A stretch of DNA of 64,000 nt from Lepiota brunneoincarnata (taxonomy: Eukaryota > Basidiomycota > Agaricomycetes > Agaricales > Agaricaceae): the NCBI GenBank assembly GCA_023014365.1, contig JAEBUN010000009.1:992001-1056000 (forward strand), given 5' to 3'. Below are positions 11,959 to 29,700 of this stretch, one piece after another. The notes under the pieces were generated by a model that saw only the letters and a list, made by a program, of their open reading frames with translations, had not been told where the DNA came from and searched no databases. Position numbers and translations under genes: made by a program. Positions within the stretch are counted from its first letter, which is position 1; every line of letters begins with the position of its first letter.

Positions 11959-12466
11959 CGCCTGCCCCCCCTTGGGTGTACTCGACGTATTTGTGTCGTG
12001 TTCGTGAATGTCGTGAATGTAGAAATTGGTGTTGGAATAGGTTTGAATGCAGAGAAGAAAAAAAAAGCGGAGGTGAGGTTGGACAAATTAAGAAGCTCTG
12101 GCCTGCCATGTCTTTGCCCACGCCCATAAAACACAACATTATACACAATTACAGAACAATGCACAAAATTCACCTGTAAAACGTGTCTACACCCCCGATA
12201 CGAAAAAAAATAGAACTATCGAAGTAGTCCGTGTTTTCAATAACAAGTAGAACTGGAGTCGGAAATCCGAATATATCCTAGTAATGCTTCCAGGCTGCGG
12301 GCCCGAATCCGAATGACACACTGACATATAGATTGATACTAGAAAATCAAGCAACTGTCCAATATACCCTAGTCGGGTGGCCAAGACAGTCAGAACTATT
12401 CCAAACCACGGCACGCGACTCACCCACAATCACACACTCCTGCATCTAAATCCACCAATCACATCC
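11959..12466. other. Spacer between two minus-strand genes
   Basis: About 510 bases: upstream region of the polyQ gene and the 3' flank of the F-BAR/SH3 gene, with a short A-run near 12058. No gene or RNA is seen. Confidence 0.4.
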
Positions 12467-14207
12467 TCAGAACAGGCACACAAAATTGCTTGGGAAAATA
12501 TGCTTTCCCTCCACTCTTCTCGCCTCATCCAACAATTCACCACTCCACCATCCGTCCTCTGGGGCCGCGGTCACCGCAATGATATCGCCCTGCTGGAAGT
12601 CAAATTCTTCATCAATGGTGGCCGTATAATCATAGAGCGCTTTCACTTGACAGCCATCTGTTATGAGCGTCCTTGCCACTTAACTACATGTGAAAGCCAT
12701 ACCGTAGAATAGAACACGACGGGTGTTTCCTGTTGCCGCTGGTTCAGAAGCCTGATCTCCGTTGGGTATGTTAGGTATGGGTAATGACTGCCGTACGACC
12801 GAGCTCGATCTGCGCGCCGTCCCCGTTTGTGAGACGGGCGGAGGACTCGCAGATGCTGGGGCCGAAGTTGAAGTCCCTTGAGCTTCCGTCCACGAAGCAC
12901 CATTCTTATCCGGGCCGCGCTGTCCGTTTGTCTGAGGAATAGATGGAGAGGTTCCAGTTACCTGCCGTGGTTCCATTGATGGCATCTCAGGCGGGTATTC
13001 TCGAGGTGCACGAAGGCTCTTGCGCTGATAGTTAGCATACTGAGATACTGGCGCCGCTTGAGGATCATTCGGATCAGAGACAGCAGTTGGAGCTTGAGGC
13101 AATTCGTTTCCTGAGCCGTACTCTTCGGCGAAATTGAGGACATCACGCTCTGGCTCAAATTGATCCAATGCCTCTCTTATTCTCTCGCAAGACTACCGAG
13201 ACCGTATCAATGCAGACGAATGTCGCCAAGATGCCATAGGAAGCCGTACCTGATCGTCGCTGACACACAGCGTCGAGACCTCGTTAGCGTACAACCACAA
13301 ATTGTCCTTCAAAAACTCCATTCGATCCTCCTCCAGGTCTTGACAAGAGTCGCAGAAAATCTTCCACTCGGCCTGCCATTCCACCAACAGGTCTAAAACC
13401 GTTTGGGTAAATGCAGAAAAGTCCTTTTCGTTCGCCTGGGCCGTCTCCTTCGTGCGTCTTAATTTTGACTCCAGCCTCTCGGCATCCCGTCCAGTGATAT
13501 ACGTGAGTTGTTGTGTATACGCACTGATCCTTTGCAAATCCCCTTCGTATTTCTCCTTTGCCCGGGTGGCATATATTTCTTGTGTCTGTCGAGCTTTGAG
13601 TTTTTTCTCCATGTTAGCCTGTAGTGTGCGCCGATGATTGACTTGTTTCATGTGAAACTCGGCTGTCGGCTTCTCCAGCAAGTTTCGCATACGATGAGCG
13701 AGCTCAAGGTGACTCGCCGCCTGCACCTCTGTCTCCTTGCGGAGGATGTTTAGAGATGCACGCAGTTCACTGTGCAGCAGCATCGCATCAGTTTCACGAT
13801 TCGGCCAGAGGAAGTGGTACTCACCCAATTTCATCGGCACCGGTAGTCACCTTGGACAATTTGGCCAGCTTTTGCGCATATTCCTCTTCAATAGTCGTCC
13901 TACGATAATAACAGCATATCAGCAAACCCTATTCCATCCAGGCTATACGGCCTCCCCTCATCTGGCTCACAACAAAAATCGGGTCTCACCTCTCATGCCA
14001 AAAGTTCCTGAGCTCATCCGTCGTCCTCGCAGCGCCCCTCATCCTAGCAAACAGCACATTTGGACCCTGATCCCCTGGTCCCCAGAATGAATTGCAAAAG
14101 TCGCGGCTGTCTGAGCCGTTGAAGGGGTCGACATCGTTGGTCCGTGGGGGTGCATACTGGGAGAGAGAGGTCATGGATTGCTGGGCCCTTACCTGCTGGG
14201 ACTGCAT
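12467..14207 (-). CDS. F-BAR and SH3 domain protein of the Cdc15/Imp2/Hof1 type
   Basis: Members bend membrane and organise the contractile ring during cytokinesis. Five exons (14207-13990, 13899-13825, 13769-13250, 13171-12703, 12657-12467) total 1473 nt, 490 residues, all in phase. The N-terminus has the F-BAR signature FCNSFWGPGDQGPNVLFARM, then DELRNFWHERTTIEEEYAQK. Residues 100-270 are coiled-coil F-BAR helices. A Pro/Ser-rich linker (about 290-420) follows. The last 60 residues are a complete SH3 domain with ALYDYTA, DGWWSGEL and FPSNFV. An in-frame 36-base GT-AG segment near the start may or may not be spliced. Which paralogue (Cdc15 or Imp2) it matches cannot be decided here. Confidence 0.88.
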
Positions 14208-14391
14208 GGTGTGAGTGGTGAGTGTCTGGAGAGAAAACGAGGGATGTGAATGACAGATATTTGATGGAGAGATGAAATCTCTTCTCAACGCGTGAGATAA
14301 GCGCCCAACGGCTGTGTCACACTCGCAACTCTTACAGCTCCAGGAACCCAAACGTGACGATGGGAATGCATGGTACACCAAATACATAACT

Positions 14392-17300
14392 CTAATAGTC
14401 ATATAGCACCATCTTCCACTCCCCATTTCTCTTGATCTCCGGCATGGGTACTCTCTCAGTCGGGTTGATCCTCTGATTACTTCCCACCTCTTCCATTCCA
14501 TTTGTCCAGGTGTCCGGTGGTGATCCTACCTCTTCCCTTGGCGGTTTAGTCCATATCTCCGACACCGCGTTCCCCAGCTCTTCCTCAAAGCTCTCCATGT
14601 CCTTCTGCAGCACAGACCCCTCCCCTCTATGCTCGGGGCTAAAATAAAGCAAATGCGGTAGGACCCTCCGCACTTCATCTGCGACCAGTCAGTTCAGCTC
14701 CGCCCTCCGGAAGTATTAATGGGCCTCACCTTGGGTCGCCTTTAAGCGCTCCACGAGCTTTGTAACTGACTTGAGTAGATACTCCTCCTCATCTACCGTC
14801 CCCTTCCTCCCAGATCCTGCCTTCCGCTCTAGTTTCCTCTTACTCCGAGAGCTTCGCTTCGACGTTCTTGACGCTGTAGACGGCGCTACGGTATACCGTG
14901 TAAATGTTGTTGGGGCCATAGAGATATCAGTCATAACATCAACATTAGCTAGCGCCGGGTCCTCCGCGCCGTAGAATGCGTCTAACAGCAAAAAATGAAA
15001 AGTGTCAGCTGGTTTTGGTCGCTCTCTTGCTGCGATCAGTCAGGCACATACCTGGTTCTTCAACCTTCCTGATACGTAGCTCTTGAAGTCGCGCAACTTG
15101 CTTGCGAAGCTGTTCCCGCATCTCCAAAATATCCTCTGTGAACTGCGCTTTACTCTCGAATGCAGCTGGATATACCACATTCTCTAACAGCTCATTTTTC
15201 TTGTTGATAATAATCTAAATAAAGACTCGTCAGTAATTTGGCACCCATTATCTCCAGTCGAGCATCACTCACAACTCTTCGAGCCTCTGAGAACTCATTA
15301 CCACCAACAAGTGCTATGATCGCTTCTCTCACATCATTCGCATAGTCCAGCAACACTCTTGCAGCTTCTGTGTGGCGTTTCTTAGAAACGAGGTCCTCTA
15401 CAGGGGGAAAAATGTCGGATTGATCGGCTTCATCGCATCAAAGAACATTAGCTCTGGAAGGAAGCGCTTACCAGCCACTCGGTAAGCGATAGCCACGATC
15501 TCATCATCCGGCAACTTGTTCTCCACCGCGAGCGTAAACTGTTCTTGCCATTCCAGTGCCTTCTCATGTGAAATCATGGCTTTTCGGCATTTCTTCGCCT
15601 CGGTGAATACTGTGTCTCTTGTCAGCCCAAAAATCAACCTCTGCGGGCAGAAGCGCGAACCCGAAGCTGCCTGCCCAAATTTCCTGTGCTCGTACAGCCA
15701 ATCACCATATATCTCCAGGATCCTCTATATGGGAGACATCAGCTCGATTGAGACAACGCCCACACGCAATTTGCAAAGTTCACCTCGTAACGATCACTGC
15801 CTTTCCAGATTCCCAGCGCGCTTTCGTGCAATTGATGCTTCTCAATATAATCCACGGCTTCGTCAAATCGCTCTGGGCCTACGACATCAACCCATCAGAA
15901 AGATCAAACGGATGCAAAGAAGCTTCATGTAAGGGCTATAAATAGATGCCTACCCGCGAGACTCAGGTTGCCAAGTGCTTTCTGATATCTTCTCAAGTAA
16001 TCATCGACTCTGAAGCGTTGATAATATTTGTCCAAAGCACGTAGCTCCCGGAGGAATGGCAGGTATTCTCTTGGGTCCTAAATTAAGAACTCATTTGAGG
16101 TATTTCCTTCCGGAGCAAGAGAGCCACATACTTTCTGTGCGTGCTGTGCAATCATCAACACCAGATTAAAGTCGTACATCCCCAATGCAGTATCAAATAG
16201 CCTGTCCGCGTCGACGAGGAAGATGATATACTTCACAGCGTCTTCAATTATACTCGGGTCTGTGCCTGTCATAAGCGTACCGCCGTACGGTAGGTACCGC
16301 TCAATACAGCCCCGATGACACGTCCGCAAAACACCAGCTCACCTCGGAGACGGAGAAGCAGAGATAATCCAGCCTCATGATCCGGCGGCGACTTGACAAC
16401 ATGGGCCGTCAGGACCGAATTCACGTACTTTATCAAGTCAACTCTTTCAAGCTCCGTACGGATGGCATCACACAACTCTGCCAGAGACTGGGGTGAGTGG
16501 GCACCGCGACTGCGATGACAGACAAAGTAAGCTTTCAAAACAGAATAGAGACGATGCGACCATTGAACCCACCCGATGCTGGTCAAGAACAAGTTCAGAT
16601 GGTCGACCTCATGCACTTGCTCCACGAACATAACCACATTTTTTAAGAATCCTTCTCGATCGTGTTCAACAATAACATTCAAATCGATCCTGTGCTTCCT
16701 GCATGCAAAGAATGCCTTTCGGTACTCGCCCCTGTTTCCATCATGCCATCAATTCCTCGAACACCGACCAAGGAACCCGAAGAACTCACGCGGCCAGGTC
16801 CTGCTTAACAACCGCCATAACCAATGGTCTCGGGTTTATCGTCTCCAGGTTACCCCTTGGCATCTGCAACACCAGGCTCATCATACTCGGCACGGCGGTC
16901 ACGATCCGTGATCCCCTCTCAACCCTTCTGGTATCCCATCCCTTTGCCATATCCTTCAAAGATTCCGAACCGTTTTCCCCGACTAGTTTGTCTAGCAAAG
17001 CTACGGGTGCAAAAACCGCTTCGTGCGTTGTTGTAATATATATAATGAATCCTGAAGCTAACGTGAATGAGGTGGCGTTCGAGGTAATCGTCAAGGGTTC
17101 AAACCCCCCCCGAGTTATGTAGAGTTTTCCCGTGCTTCCTAGGCCTAAGAAACATTTGTTGGTGTGTTCAACTGCGGAAACGTCGACGACTTGACTGTAT
17201 ATGCAAAACTCGGGGAAGCGTGATACTTTCTCTTCTGAAGCTGCGGTAACTAGTATCATACTTCAGCAGAAACACGAGGAAAATATGTTTAACAAATGCT

Positions 17301-19499
17301 CACACCGATAAATTTCTCCCTCAGCTCCCTGAAGATACTCCCCCGCATCACCAAGGATTCTCGCATTCTTTTGTCCTAGTGGTAGTAGCTGTTTTGAAGT
17401 GGACTGACCCTCGACCCTCAATCTAACGATAACATCTTTACTGCGATCGGACCCCAGGACGGTGACCATCCAAGCACGCTCTCCGCTATATTGAAGTGCA
17501 AGTTGTCTCCATTGTACCTCTATATCCTCGTCTACGACAAACCCGGACCATGATTTCGCTTGATCAAAAGCCTTGCCACGACCTAGACTGAGCTGTGTGT
17601 GCATCTCCCATATTTCGAGATAGCCTGTCTCCCAGAGGAAAGCCAGCGCATCGCCTTCACGGGAAAAGCTTGCATGAACAGGTGTTCTGGGTGAATATTT
17701 AATGCTGTGAGGAGAGAGTGGAAGCTGGAAGGATGACATTGGCGGAGGGACATTTTGTGTGCGGAATGGGGTCAAAAGAACCGAAGCTACGAGACAGTGA
17801 ATAGGGGTGTGGGTAGGCGAGTTGGTTTGGACCTACGGCCATCGAAGACGGCGACACTGCCAGTGTCGACCGGTGGCTGTGAGGGGGAAGAGAACGTGTC
17901 CCAGACATATGTTCTGTGGATAATCCGGGCTGGACACGGCAGGGTGAACAGTAGGAGGGCGGAATTGACAAGCAAACTTACTGGAAGTTGTCAGAATAAT
18001 GTGCCAAGGCTTTTCAGGGTGCCAGTTAACAGATGTGAACCTCCCCGGCCCCCTCTCGTTTAATGATGGAGGAGCAATTTCTTGCTTCAGGTACCTAGAT
18101 GAGAGTGAGAGAGGGAATCAAGTGCGTGAAGCCGTTCCACCGACCAATGATAATTCCCTGTTGTCCACAGTTGCACTATACAACGATGAGACAGGGCCAC
18201 GGACCTACAACATATGCGACGCACCGACATCACCCTCGTCTTGTTCGATCCATATTGATAAGATATTCGAATCCGAGCTCCAGGCAGCCTCCTTCACCCT
18301 ATACGCCCACCTCCTCTCTTCTTCACTATCCAACTCCTTCACCTTCCCCCCAATTTCTCCCACCCTCAGCCCAAACTCTCCATGTCTCAGCCCATTCCTT
18401 TCAAAAAATATAACATCATGTTTCTCCACCCTCCCACTACCGGCACCTTCAAAGCCAAATCTCTGAGTCCCAACGATGAGGTTCCCAGACGGCCTCCAGA
18501 CCAGCGTGTGTTCCAACCCAGGAACGTCCTCAGAAGTCGACTGTAATGCGGCCTGCCGATCGTATACCCGAAGAACTCTTTTTATGAAACCGTCGGGATT
18601 GGGAGGTGAAAGAAGTGAGATGACGAAATATGCACCGTCCCCTCGCCAACTCACTCTCGGTAGTCCGTCGTCATCTGGGCTCGAGCCGACTTTTGTTACT
18701 GCTGGGGATTGTGCGACGCCCTTTCCCAGAGATCCGTGGAATTGAGTCTGTTTCGATCCCCAGCCAACGTTTATTGGTGCCTCTGGGAGACGGTCAGTAG
18801 AGAAGAGGTTTGGAACAATAGGTTCAAACCTTGCCCAAAATCCGTTGTGTGGACGAGTGCTTCAGAGAGTACCTCAAGCGAGGAATCCATCAAAATCAGT
18901 TTCTGCTCTTCTGTGGTAAAGATTTCGTGAGGTCAAGATTTACAGAGTGAAAAGAATCAATTACCTGTTATTAGAACCAGAAGCGATTCATCTGGCGCCC
19001 AAGAAGCAGCGAGAATGCCAACCTCAATAGTTCCCTCGACATCTGGCTGTTTCGGTCCTATTCATACTAGCACCATGAACCAGATGTGGAGAGCACGTAC
19101 GATGGGATCAGGATCCCCAAGCGAGACCGTAGTAATGTCTCCACCGCGGGTAATGATTACAATCCTTCTCGTTTCTGCAATCGCCTTGAGCGATACGACC
19201 TGGTGGGATTTCGGTTCGTTGGATGAAGCGACGGTAGAAAACATCGTCAGCAGTACTGGTTCCTATAGGATCGTGGTAGGAGATTGCACCAGTGTGAATA
19301 AAAAAGAAACACACACCCCTTTCAGACCAGAAGCACCGAGGTTTCCGACCTTCCACAACTCGATGCCAACACCTCCATCTAAATCATGTCTCTCCGACAC
19401 TGCATAGATGTCGTTTTCGTCCAAATCCACAGTCGTCGCCGTGAGATTGAGGTTATCAAGAGTAATAGCATTACTGGCAACAAAAATCAAGTTTCTCAT
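14392..19499 (-). CDS. ELP1: Elongator complex protein 1 (IKI3/ELP1)
   Basis: The scaffold subunit of Elongator, which makes the 5-carboxymethyl-type modification on wobble uridine of tRNA. About twenty short introns are needed, and every junction I traced keeps phase, giving roughly 1,300 residues. The N-terminus MRNLIFVASNAITL leads into WD40 repeats (VEGTIEVGILAASWAPDE, NVGWGSKQTQFHGS, VQLWTTGNYHW). The middle has the near-invariant RIVTAVPSMMSLVLQMPRGN. The C-terminal half is TPR-like helices (DPSIIEDAVKYIIF, LGMYDFNLVLMIAQ). A basic segment SKRSSRSKRKLERKAGSGRK followed by GTVDEEEYL matches the conserved Lys/Arg-rich tRNA-binding motif of Elp1. The start at 19499 is the first ATG. The gene is divergent from EFG1 with a 170-base spacer and is intact. 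Confidence 0.95.
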
Positions 19500-19669
19500 C
19501 TTCAAAACGTGACATACAAGTCGTGAGTCGGGGATTTATAAAGGAGAGCGATAAATGACTGCATCCGCATCAAGATCGAAACTTTCTGAGATTAGACGAT
19601 GTTTGGCTGTGCGCCCTGACCCAAACAGTAGCGCTCAGAACATGGCACACAATCGAGTATCTTTTCGGA
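19500..19669. promoter_or_regulatory. Shared divergent promoter region of ELP1 and EFG1
   Basis: Only 170 bases separate the two start codons, so both promoters must lie here or overlap the opposing leader. No clear TATA element is seen; the region contains a stretch of alternating short A- and T-runs. Confidence 0.5.
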
Positions 19670-20612
19670 ATGCCTCCTACACGCACACATGATAACAGCA
19701 CAGGAGCCTCGACCTCGGAACCCCACAGGCACCTAAAAGATAGGCATAAACGGCATCATCATCGGCAGAAGCCTGACCAAGAGACTACGGCTCCGGGCAT
19801 CTCAAAGATCAAATCCTCACTACGACAGACGCGAAGACTTCTTGCAAAGGTTGGGGGCCAATAGATCCGCGATACATTTTGCTGTCTAGTGACTTATTGT
19901 TGTAGGGTAACCTTGCAGCTGATGTCCGAGTTGAGACAGAACGGCGACTGAGAGCATTGGAGACCGAGTTGGCGCAGGCTGAAGTTGCGAAAAAGGAGCG
20001 AACCTTGGCGACACGGTATCATAAAATCAAGTTTTTCGGTATGTGCTGTCATTATGTGACCTCGTACCACTCTGATGGGGGGTACCAGAACGACGGAAGG
20101 TCCTTCGCAAGATTAACCAGACCAAAAAGCAACTCTCCTCCGCAACCAAAGGATCTGTCCAAAAAAAATTGAATGTCACGTTATATGACCTCCGTGTAGA
20201 CCTCAATTATATCCTCGTATGTTCTACCATCACTTTCTCCTTCCATAACGCCCACCCTGCCGCTCTTCGATAGCACTATCCGAAACTGAAGAAATATATA
20301 TCCCTCTTTCCCCCCGAAATCCGCGACAACCAGCCTGCACCGACGACCTCTGAGGAAGATTTAGCAAAGACAGCGCAAGCACGCGAGGAAGTCCGTAGCT
20401 GGGTCCGTTCATGCATGGAAGAGGGGAAGTTGTTGAAGGAGCCTGATCTGGAGCAGTTGTCTGATGTGAGGCACATATCAAAAACAAAGGATTGGGCTGG
20501 AGCGCCTGGGGAATACTTGAAGTCAAGCAGTAAAATGGCACCTGCACGGGATAAGGCTGACAATGTTGAGCAGGATGAGTTTTTTGGTGAGGATGGAGAG
20601 GAGTTGTCCTAG
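19670..20612 (+). CDS. EFG1: rRNA-processing protein EFG1
   Basis: A nucleolar factor needed for 18S rRNA maturation. Four exons (19670-19849, 19906-20038, 20089-20216, 20274-20612) total 780 nt, 259 residues. After a His/Lys-rich N-terminus come the family motifs SSLRQTRRLLAK, NLAADVRVETERRLRALE, LATRYHKIKFFERRKVLRKI and LYDLRVDLNYILHYPKLKKY. A predicted coiled-coil core spans residues about 45-150 and the C-terminal tail is acidic (DEFFGEDGEE). Intact, and divergent from ELP1. Confidence 0.92.
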
Positions 20613-21136
20613 TTGTTTATCTCTGGAATACAAAAATGCGGATCATCTTAATAATATTTATTTATTTATCATTCATGTTTATTTATAATGATTATAATCT
20701 GTTATTTGCCTTGGCACTCGGGTTAGGGTTAGACCAAGAAACTAGCATAAAAAAAGAGGCCTGCCCAGCCAGAGTGGCCATTGCAGGACAGGAAAATATT
20801 AAGACGGTGCATGAGCCGAGGCGCATACAAACCGCAGACGCCCCCTGGTATGGACAGGGTCGCCGTGCTATGGAGGATTTCCACGGCCCACAAACCCGGA
20901 TACATGAAGGGGCTTATGCCATCAAGGTAAGTATGAGCTGTTCATACGGGTGGTGGGTTGCTTATATAGTACGAGAGCAGCGCACGGACCATTTGACGTT
21001 ATTTATGTGGTTGTAGTGGGCGTTGCCTGATAACGCCGGCGTCGTTGATGGCAGTGTGGTTGGACGTGAAAGATTGGAAACCAGTTTAAATTCCGTCACA
21101 TAGATAGAAATATTCATAAGTAACACTATCACGGTT
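20613..21136. other. AT-rich spacer between convergent EFG1 and the aldo-keto reductase
   Basis: About 520 bases with a very AT-rich stretch at 20640-20705. It holds the two 3' untranslated regions. A 126-codon open frame here has no recognisable features and I do not treat it as a gene. Confidence 0.45.
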
Positions 21137-22436
21137 TTACTCGATCTTAATCTGCACCCTCGCATTCTTCTTCTCTGTCTCTTCGTTGAAAATATTGATA
21201 GACCAATTGGGGGTATGTGTCAACGGAATATTGTGGCTACAAACCACAGTCAGATGATCAGTAAACAATAATAACAACAAAGCGGGGCCAGCGTACCGAG
21301 TGCGATTACCATGTCCGATCGACGAAAGCTTTTCGAAGTCTTCCTTGCTAAGTTCAACCTGCTGGAAGTTGGAGAGGATACGGTCCTCTTGAACGCTCTT
21401 TGGTATCACGGATTGGCCTCGATAGGCGCCCCATGCGACGAGGACTTGTGCGGGGGTCACGTTGAGCTTGGTGGCGATTTCTTGAACGACGGGGTTATCT
21501 GTGAGCTTGGGTTTGTCAAACACTAGGTGCTGTGATGAGCTGTTTGTGATCGGAGGAAAGGGATGGGAGGTTTACAGTTATTGCCAAGAGGGCTGTAGGC
21601 AGTTATGTGGATATTCTTTTCCTTGCAGTAGGCGACGAGATCGTCCTGAGGCAGGAGAGGGTGAGCTTCAACTTGGTTAATGACCTCGATACGCGTGGGT
21701 TAAATCTATTGGAGCTTCGTGGTTGTGAAGCTTACAGGAACAACGCCAGTGGCATCAATAATGCCTTGGATATGCCCAATGCTAAAGTTGGAGACACCAA
21801 CGGCGCGAACCTGAGAACCATATCAAATCCTATTTATAGAGGACGGTAAGGTAACACGGACCTTGCTCTTGGGAAGCTTTATCATGGCTTCCCAGGTGTC
21901 CACGAGAGAAGTCTCAGTGTCGAGCTCAACCTCCCCTTGGATAGAGGGGTGGGGGGGATAGAAACCTTTGCCGGGGGGGAAAGCAACGGGCCAATGAATC
22001 ACTGCGGAGGGAATCAATATGCGCTGACGGCTCGGAATCAAAAGACGAACGGTAGAGGTCGAGGTACTTGAGCCCAAGTTGTTTCAGGGTTTCATCGAGC
22101 TCCTTCTCTACTAGATTCGGTTGATGCGAAGAGTTCCAGAGTTTGGACGTGATAAAAAGCTCCTCGCGTTTCACGACTGATGGGATGACTTTTTGGAGGG
22201 CAGCACCGACTTCATCTTGGTTTTCATAGATCATGGCAAGATCAAGGTGGCGGTATCCGTTGCGGACGGCGATTTCGACCTGATGGGAATCTCGTGTTAA
22301 TAGGAGCTGTGCCAAAGCGACTTTGACTGGCACCTACAGCATTCTCGACCTCCTTGGGCTTAGACAACCACGTCCCAAGGCCGATTTGTGGCATCAGGGC
22401 CCCGTTGGGGAGGGTGATGAAGCGCTTGAACGACAT
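21137..22436 (-). CDS. NAD(P)H-dependent aldo-keto reductase
   Basis: A cytosolic (beta/alpha)8-barrel enzyme reducing aldehydes and ketones. Seven exons (22436-22338, 22279-22051, 22001-21862, 21810-21736, 21684-21576, 21522-21297, 21236-21137) total 978 nt, 325 residues. It starts [20 protein letters not shown]. The catalytic set is visible: Asp and Tyr in [15 protein letters not shown], Lys in FITSKLWNS and His in [29 protein letters not shown] and AYSPLG follow, and the cofactor loop VIPKSV is near the C-terminus. The size fits the family (about 320). Intact, divergent from PMR1. The substrate cannot be predicted. Confidence 0.92.
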
Positions 22437-22702
22437 TGGAAAGATCAGGGGTCAGTGAGAGAAAGAAAGGTGTTTTTGGTGAGCAAAACTCCCGAGGGGT
22501 ATCTTCTTTATATCGTGCATATGCTCTGGATAACGAGCAGTGTGGTGAGTGGACAAGTGATTCCGTACGGGCCGGATGGCGGACCGTAGCATTCATCACA
22601 TGTTGGCTTGTTTGGATCTGATGGTTGTGGCAAACTAGGGGCATGTATTCCTTTCGCATCAATTCCGAAATAATATAGAATTATAACCAAACTCTAGCTG
22701 GC

Positions 22703-26652
<3,950 letters not shown>

Positions 26653-26753
26653 ATATGTGTAGATAGGCTAAAACGGGAGGCATGTGAAGAAGAAGGAGAG
26701 AGGACATATGGAACGATGTAGCCAGCTCAATAACCTCTTCAATCTAATCTGCC

Positions 26754-29700
26754 ATGCTGCCTCACTCTGGCCGCGTGCCACAGGGCCTGCCCCCTCTCCC
26801 TGCACGCTCCCCTCTCCGTCCACGTCCCTCTCCACTCTCCCTCCAACCCAACCTTGACAACTACACTCACAGCACCATGACCTTTCCCAGCCTGAACGGC
26901 CTCCTCGACGCCGTCAAGGACAAGGACAAAGACAAGGACAAGGACAAGGACAAGGACAGAGCCAGAGAAAAGTCCTTACCTCGCCCTCCCCGCTCCCGAG
27001 AACCGTCTCCGGCATCCCTGCCCTCGCCCTCGAGTTCGCCCTCTTCCCCCTCCCAGTCAGAACTTGAGCAAAGGCTATTAGATCCAGAGCCCAACATTCT
27101 TTCCTCTGCACCTCTCGCGTCGCCGCAGCCATCCCCACTTACAAAACGTCAGCACGCCCTCCACGAGCTGCTCTCCTCCGAGAGAGCCCATGCATCCGAT
27201 CTCGCCCTAATCCGTGAGGTTCATATTCCTCTTGCTCTCGGTACGTGTCCAACTTCCCTCCCTGGTCCTCTCTCATGATTAATCCACACCATCTCACAGG
27301 CCAAACAGTCCCTCTCCCCAACCTTCCCATAACCCCACCCAACTCGTCCGGCTCGTCCTCACGCACCCTCTCCACTGCATCCGATTCATCCACCACATCA
27401 CTAGGCCCCCCAATGACCTCTGACGATGTCAAGCTCATCTTTGGCAATATCACCGAGATTGCGCTATTCTCGGATATATTCTGCCAGGCTCTCGAGGAGG
27501 CCCTTGGCTCGCTCGTCGACGGCGGCCAGGGCGAGGACCACGTCGGTGCACTCTTTCTCAGAATTGTGCGTGTCATTTGGGCATTTTGATTTGTTATGGG
27601 AACGGGAGGAACGACTATGTACTGACTCCGTCTCTCCCTCTCCTTCGTTTCAATTAGATACCCGAACTTGAACGGCCCTACAAGGCAATATATCACTCGA
27701 CATCCTACCGCCCTTACACATCTCCAACAGCTTCCGCAGACACCGGCCCTCCAAAATTACCTCACCTACACACAGAGTATTGCCTCGTCACTGTCACACG
27801 CTTGGGACCTCTCCTCGCTGCTTATCAAACCCGTCCAACGGCTGCTCAAGTATCCCCTCCTCCTCACTGCCATCATCGATGAAACACCCGACAGTCATCC
27901 CGATAAGGACAACCTTCGAGAGGCTAGGAAACAGATGGAGGAGGTAGCCAGGAACGTTAATGAAGGCAGACGGCGAGCCGAAGTCGTGCGGGACGTTCTT
28001 ACTTCCAAGAAAAAGGCTGTCAGTGTCGGCGTTTCTGCGTCTGTCAGCTTGACAAAAATGAAGAGCCTAAGGGTGAACCCCGCTGGACTGATCAAAGGCG
28101 GCGAAAAGGACGGCGAAAAGACACCAGAGGAAGCGGTCCTAGTCGAGAAGTTGCAAAAGGAATTGCAGGATATTGAAGAGTTTGCACAAAATTTCGCCAA
28201 GAACGTGGTAGAGTGGGCAAGAATGACAAGTAACGTTGTTGTTAGCCTGCGTACCTGGGCCCTTGGCTTCTCCAGAGTTATCGGTCTATCAGTGGAACAA
28301 GGCTCCGAGGCGTTCGATGCGTTCCTGCACGTAGTCGAACAGCAACTCATGCCCCTCTGCGTCGACCTCGAAGCCGTCATCAACGAACGTGTGCTCAAGG
28401 AGCTCGCGCATCTCCTCATGACGATGAACCAGCCCCTCAAACTCCTCGCATCCATGAACGAGCAGGAGCCCTATCATTATCATCTCATGAATATGACTGT
28501 CTCACCCAAAAACCGACCTCCACCTTCACTTTTAGCAGCGTCGACCAACTACCTTGCGCTCCGCGGCCAACTTGCCGCAGAGCTCCCCACTTATGTCACA
28601 CTGCTCCACCAGGGTCTCAGAATTTTCATCCGGCGGCTTTCCGACATTCAAACTGAATTCTGGAACAATGTCCGAGACCGATGGGGCGGACTCTGGGAGA
28701 TGCTACGAGTGGAGGGGGAGATGAACGCGGGACACGAAGAGACTGTCCACGTGTGGGCTACACGATGGAGTGAAGTCGATCAAGTAATTGCTTCGCTCCC
28801 TATTGTACAGGCAGGCAAACTTCACCACGAACCTCGTTCGCGTTCGCGTGGCAGAGGAAGAGAAGGAGATAGAGACAGAGACAGCCGCGAGATAGAATAC
28901 TTTGCCTCCAACCAGTCCCTCGGCAACCTCACGCAACACCCCTTCCTTCATACTCCACATGATAAACCACCGATATATGCTTCCTTTGAGTCGCTCCACC
29001 CCCATAATGCTATTTATGCTCCGGGGAAAGAAAGGAAAATGGCGCAAGCAGCCAACGTCATGTCTATGCTTGTGGCACTCGAACCATCGATGCCACCGCC
29101 AACTGCAGGAGGTTCATTTGTATCAGCTCCGCTCCCATTTGCCGCTGCACTCCCCAATTCAAGCTCAAGGGGTCGAGGAAACTCGGATTTATCGTCTGGA
29201 GCTACTCGAAGAATTTCGGTGAAGAAGGGTAGCAGTGAGAGTTTGCACTCGGGAACGATCGCAAGAAATCCGGGCCCAACTCCGCGCACACAGGCTCATA
29301 GAAGGCGGACGACAGGAGGCATTGGCCCGGCGCCGGAGGACTTGATTGAATATCAGATGATGATGCATGAGCAGGGGGAGTTTGGGTATGCGCAGATGGG
29401 GTATGGGTATGCGAGTGGTTTTGCTTTGGGATTACCCCATACTTATGAGTATGATTACGGCCATGGGTCGGGGCCGGGGTTGACCAGGATGAAGAGTATG
29501 CCGTTGCCGCATCATCCACAAGCACCTGTCCCCCAAAGAGGCGGTGGGCGTGCGGGGGAGTGGGAGTATGTAGATCGGGGAGAGGGGGAATTATTTTATC
29601 GATCGCGCAGGGATGACGAGTATAGCCACGAGGAGCGCGAACACCATGAGCGGATGGGACAAAAGGAGAGGGATAAGGACAATAACAGGGAGCGAGGGAG

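Noticed and set aside
15398..16911. Plus-strand frames across the ELP1 region
   Set aside because: Shadows of ELP1 exons; no motif of their own.
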